Shown piece by piece: positions 61,613-64,000 of a DNA stretch of 64,000 bases. The translations under genes and the position numbers were made by a program. The notes under the pieces were generated by a model. That model saw only the letters and a list, made by a program, of their open reading frames with translations. It searched no databases and was not told the DNA's origin. Positions within the stretch are counted from its first letter, which is position 1. Every line of letters starts with the position of its first letter. The stretch is from Paenibacillus tundrae (GTDB lineage Bacteria; Bacillota; Bacilli; Paenibacillales; Paenibacillaceae): positions 1-64,000 of the forward strand of contig NZ_JAUSTI010000021.1 of NCBI RefSeq assembly GCF_030812775.1. Reading direction: 5' to 3'.

Positions 61613-61645
61613 AAAGCAGCTGATCACAGTGATCAGCTGCTTTTA
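61613..61645 (+). terminator. Terminator after the nucleotidyltransferase gene
   Basis: AAGCAGCTGATCAC pairs with GTGATCAGCTGCTT, followed by TTTT. Nearly the same sequence as the terminator at 52096. Confidence 0.9.
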
Positions 61646-61776
61646 TTCGGCTAAGGGGCAGGATAGGTTTGGTGTTAATTTTATCGTCCGAATGGCGGTT
61701 TTGAATATAGTACCTTTCATACTGTCACATTATTAGTAGAGTTGTTCGTTGTATAGTATGAAAGGGGGGAGAGAGC

Positions 61777-62373
61777 TTGAATGACACGGAGATTAATCAG
61801 ATCATTGCAGATGTATTAGATGGAGAGATAGAGAAATTCGAACAGATCATGAAGGTGTATCAGAAACCAATTTTTCTCTACTGTTATCATATGCTGGGTA
61901 AATATGACGAAGCCGAAGATAATGCACAGGAAGTATTTCTGAAGACATTTCGCAACTTGCGAAAATATACCCAATATGAGATGGGTTTTAGCGCATGGTT
62001 ATACAAGATTGCCTACCATCAGTGTATTGACTTCATTCGTAAGCGTAAATTGGTTAAATATCTACCTTTCTTTTACCGTGATGATAAAGACAACAATGAT
62101 GTCGATATGCATATTGAAGCTAACTATTTTGATGAATCTGTACATCAGGCGATGACAAAATTATCGGCGGAGGAACGCAACTTGTTAATCTTACGTTGTA
62201 TCGAGGATAAGAGTTACCAGGAGATTGGTTTGATTCTTGGCAAGAATACCGCAAGCCTTCGTAAAAAATATGAACGGACATCCGCAAAATTTCGAAAGTA
62301 TTATGCCCAAGCAAAGGGACTGGGAGTGTATGAATATGGAGAAGGATCAGGACTTGAAAAAACTGTTTGGTGA
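61777..62373 (+). CDS. ECF-type RNA polymerase sigma factor
   Basis: 198 residues with sigma regions 2 (MLGKYDEAEDNAQEVFLKTF at about 43-62) and 4 (LSAEERNLLILRC, then SYQEIGLILGKN). TTG start at 61777 after AAGGGGGGAGAG. It overlaps the downstream membrane gene, its likely anti-sigma, by 38 bases. It should direct transcription to a small regulon, including itself. No promoter motif could be assigned. Confidence 0.93.
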   Translation: MNDTEINQIIADVLDGEIEKFEQIMKVYQKPIFLYCYHMLGKYDEAEDNAQEVFLKTFRNLRKYTQYEMGFSAWLYKIAYHQCIDFIRKRKLVKYLPFFYRDDKDNNDVDMHIEANYFDESVHQAMTKLSAEERNLLILRCIEDKSYQEIGLILGKNTASLRKKYERTSAKFRKYYAQAKGLGVYEYGEGSGLEKTVW

Positions 62374-63280
62374 CTCGCGTATTCCCGATGTGGAACTAAC
62401 AGGTAAGGTAATGAAGGTACTGCATACTGAAATGAAAAAGGAGAGGTTTTTTGTGAAATATAAAATTGCTTTAACTGCGTTTGTTGGAATGATGTTAATG
62501 GCGACCACAGGTTATGCGGCAGTCCAGTATCATTCTTTGACGAATAAGGATGGCGAAGTAGTATATGAGACTAAATCAACGAAAGAATACGAAAAGACAG
62601 AATCAAAAGAGGACGTACAACGTTTTGAAGCTTTTTATGACCTTAAAGAGAAGCAGTTAAAGAACGGTCAAGCCGCTTTATTTTATGTTGCTGCCAATAA
62701 CCCGAATCATCAGACAGATCTGGGTACGAAGGTAACTAGTTTCTACAATCTTTCTCAGTTGCGCGATACGATTACAGATCAATCAATTAAGGTTGCAGAC
62801 AAGGTCAATGGGAATTATACGTACCAACAGGCGGATGTATTCTTCAAAACTGCGTATGATGTAAATCCACCCTCTTTGCAAGAAAAAGAGGAAATGACTA
62901 AAAAACTGAGACATCAGGCCGAAAAGTCTAAGCAGGGTTATGCAATGATGCCAGTTGAAATGACAGATGAGGTTTCCCATCTAGCTGTTACGTATCAAAA
63001 CGGCGAGGATAAAATCGAGGTTATGATCCATAATCTGACTGGTAAGAGCAACCCGACATCGTATATTGACGAGAAAGTTGAATTTAAACAGGAAAAGGTT
63101 CATGTGAAGGGTGTAGAAATGCTGCAAACCGAATTTGGTCCTTCACGCGCGATCCAGTTGCAATGGATATACGAGAGCCCGGACAAAAAACAAAGATACA
63201 GCTATACTGTGCTGGCAAATGCAGATCAAGTAAGCAAAGAAACCTTGATGGAAATTGCTGAAAGTTATTTGGACTACTAA
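62336..63280 (+). CDS. Putative membrane anti-sigma factor
   Basis: 314 residues. Short cytoplasmic N-terminus, one membrane helix (IALTAFVGMMLMATTGYAAV near 40-60), then a large extracytoplasmic, mostly helical and beta-mixed domain. It overlaps the sigma gene, as anti-sigma genes often do. GGGAG lies 9 bases before ATG 62336; ATG 62330 is in frame but too close. The domain is not a classic anti-sigma fold that can be named, so the role rests on gene context. Confidence 0.7.
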   Translation: MEKDQDLKKLFGDSRIPDVELTGKVMKVLHTEMKKERFFVKYKIALTAFVGMMLMATTGYAAVQYHSLTNKDGEVVYETKSTKEYEKTESKEDVQRFEAFYDLKEKQLKNGQAALFYVAANNPNHQTDLGTKVTSFYNLSQLRDTITDQSIKVADKVNGNYTYQQADVFFKTAYDVNPPSLQEKEEMTKKLRHQAEKSKQGYAMMPVEMTDEVSHLAVTYQNGEDKIEVMIHNLTGKSNPTSYIDEKVEFKQEKVHVKGVEMLQTEFGPSRAIQLQWIYESPDKKQRYSYTVLANADQVSKETLMEIAESYLDY

Positions 63281-63286
63281 AACGAT

Positions 63287-63326
63287 GGGAATCTTCTCCA
63301 ATGCCAATGGGGTTGATTCCCGTTTT
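63287..63326 (+). terminator. Terminator after the anti-sigma gene
   Basis: GGGAATC (63287-63293) pairs with GATTCCC (63315-63321), then TTTT. Confidence 0.75.
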
Positions 63327-63462
63327 GGCATGATAAATAAGTTACATGAAAGGGGCTCAGTGAGAGAGAGGGAATGCAAAATATCTAATATATGTACATG
63401 ATACGGGATGAGGTCTTCAAGCTGCAATCACGTGATCGGCTACCCTAAAGCTAATGTAAAAT

Positions 63463-63490
63463 GGATCAACCAGAAAGAACTGGTTGATCC
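63463..63490 (-). terminator. Terminator of the partial gene at the window end
   Basis: GGATCAACCAG (63463-63473) pairs perfectly with CTGGTTGATCC (63480-63490). Read on the minus strand it is followed by ATTTTAC. Confidence 0.7.
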
Positions 63491-63544
63491 CATAATACGA
63501 TCGGGTAGTATAGTTTTAGATTATTAGCGGGGAACTGTATCATT

Positions 63545-64000
63545 CTACAAAGGCGCGCTTTGACCATTGGCTTTTCGTTCATAATTTTTCTTCACAGGAA
63601 TTTCAAAGCTCCATTCTCCGGAGAGCAGATCCTGCTGACCCGAGCCATCGGACAGGATTAGCTGGTTTACGTTAACCTTCAACAGAAACTGGTCTGGAGG
63701 TGGTAAAGTCTCGATGAAATAAAATCTGATGGTGCCGTTTTTGGCCAACGTTACACCTGTATCCGTGGCAATGCCGGGAACTGCCTTTATCGTTGAAGGA
63801 TCCAACATAAAAGTTGGCTTTACCGATTGTTTCGCCCACTGCAACTCCGATATCTCGTTAGAATGTTTCATGGAGTATTGAATAATTAGGCCCTGGCCGT
63901 CGAAAACGTAACTATGAATAAGCAGTGTATAGCCTTTGTCTGTTTTACCAGCAATTAAAGTCATCTCGTTATTCCCGCTTGTTGGTATCAGCGTTGGATC
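63545..64000 (-). CDS. C-terminal part of a secreted protein (DUF4179/DUF5643-like), partial
   Basis: 152 residues are visible; the frame stays open to the window edge, so the start is missing. The part seen has a beta-rich layout (YTLLIHSYVFDGQGLIIQYS, then GTIRFYFIETLPPPDQFLLKV) ending WSFEIPVKKNYERK, like the C-terminal domain of DUF4179 anti-sigma-associated proteins. This would fit a neighbouring ECF sigma locus. It converges on the sigma/anti-sigma pair. Confidence 0.6.
   Translation of the reverse strand, partial: DPTLIPTSGNNEMTLIAGKTDKGYTLLIHSYVFDGQGLIIQYSMKHSNEISELQWAKQSVKPTFMLDPSTIKAVPGIATDTGVTLAKNGTIRFYFIETLPPPDQFLLKVNVNQLILSDGSGQQDLLSGEWSFEIPVKKNYERKANGQSAPL

Overview
The window looks like chromosomal DNA of a Paenibacillus-type Firmicute. 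Evidence: Shine-Dalgarno sites are strong and many starts are TTG or GTG; there is a caa3 oxidase operon, two copper-amine-oxidase-N ('stalk domain') proteins, sigma-D-type chemotaxis promoters, purine and thiamine riboswitches, and GC content mostly in the mid-to-high 40s. No prophage, CRISPR array, rRNA or tRNA gene was recognised.

Layout. 0-5 kb: a tandem hairpin repeat, an ABC sugar-binding lipoprotein, and a TetR regulator with an SDR/hydrolase fusion gene; this pair is flanked on both sides by clusters of DnaA-box-like 9-mers. 5-8 kb: divergent chemoreceptor and CheW genes, each with a sigma-D-like promoter; a MITE sits in the cheW leader. 8.5-12.7 kb: a SNF2 helicase and a GC-rich SWIM zinc-finger partner. 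13-20 kb: VanY-like peptidase, RidA protein, stalk-domain protein, Gfo/Idh/MocA oxidoreductase, and a MerR/MFS efflux pair. 20.6-28.7 kb: P-loop kinase-like protein, UvrD-like helicase, zinc-ribbon protein behind a structured leader, TrmB regulator, NUDIX hydrolase and MscL with a zinc-ribbon tail. 29-34 kb: guanine riboswitch-xpt-pbuX, small genes and a methionine aminopeptidase. 34.4-40.2 kb: ctaCDEF, ctaG and a DUF420 protein. 40.3-45.6 kb: a beta/gamma-crystallin-like protein and a GntR-controlled set of ABC transporters. 45.6-52.8 kb: an accessory, AT-rich zone with a decayed IS3 element, a three-gene secreted-protein cassette, a MarR pseudogene and several secreted proteins of unknown role. 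52.9-57.8 kb: an iron-dependent alcohol dehydrogenase and a TPP-riboswitch-controlled tenA-thiZXY salvage operon. 58-64 kb: a micro-ORF and a CD3324-like protein, two nucleotidyltransferases, an ECF sigma/anti-sigma pair and a partial gene running off the end.

Links between genes. The sigma-D-like promoters tie the receptor and CheW to the motility regulon. xpt-pbuX import and salvage xanthine under guanine control. tenA-thiZXY import and process thiamine-derived pyrimidines under TPP control. ctaC-G builds the caa3 terminal oxidase. The least explained parts are the paired DnaA-box clusters, the AT-rich secreted cassette, the hairpin-forming repeats and leaders, and the dispersed MITE-like repeats.
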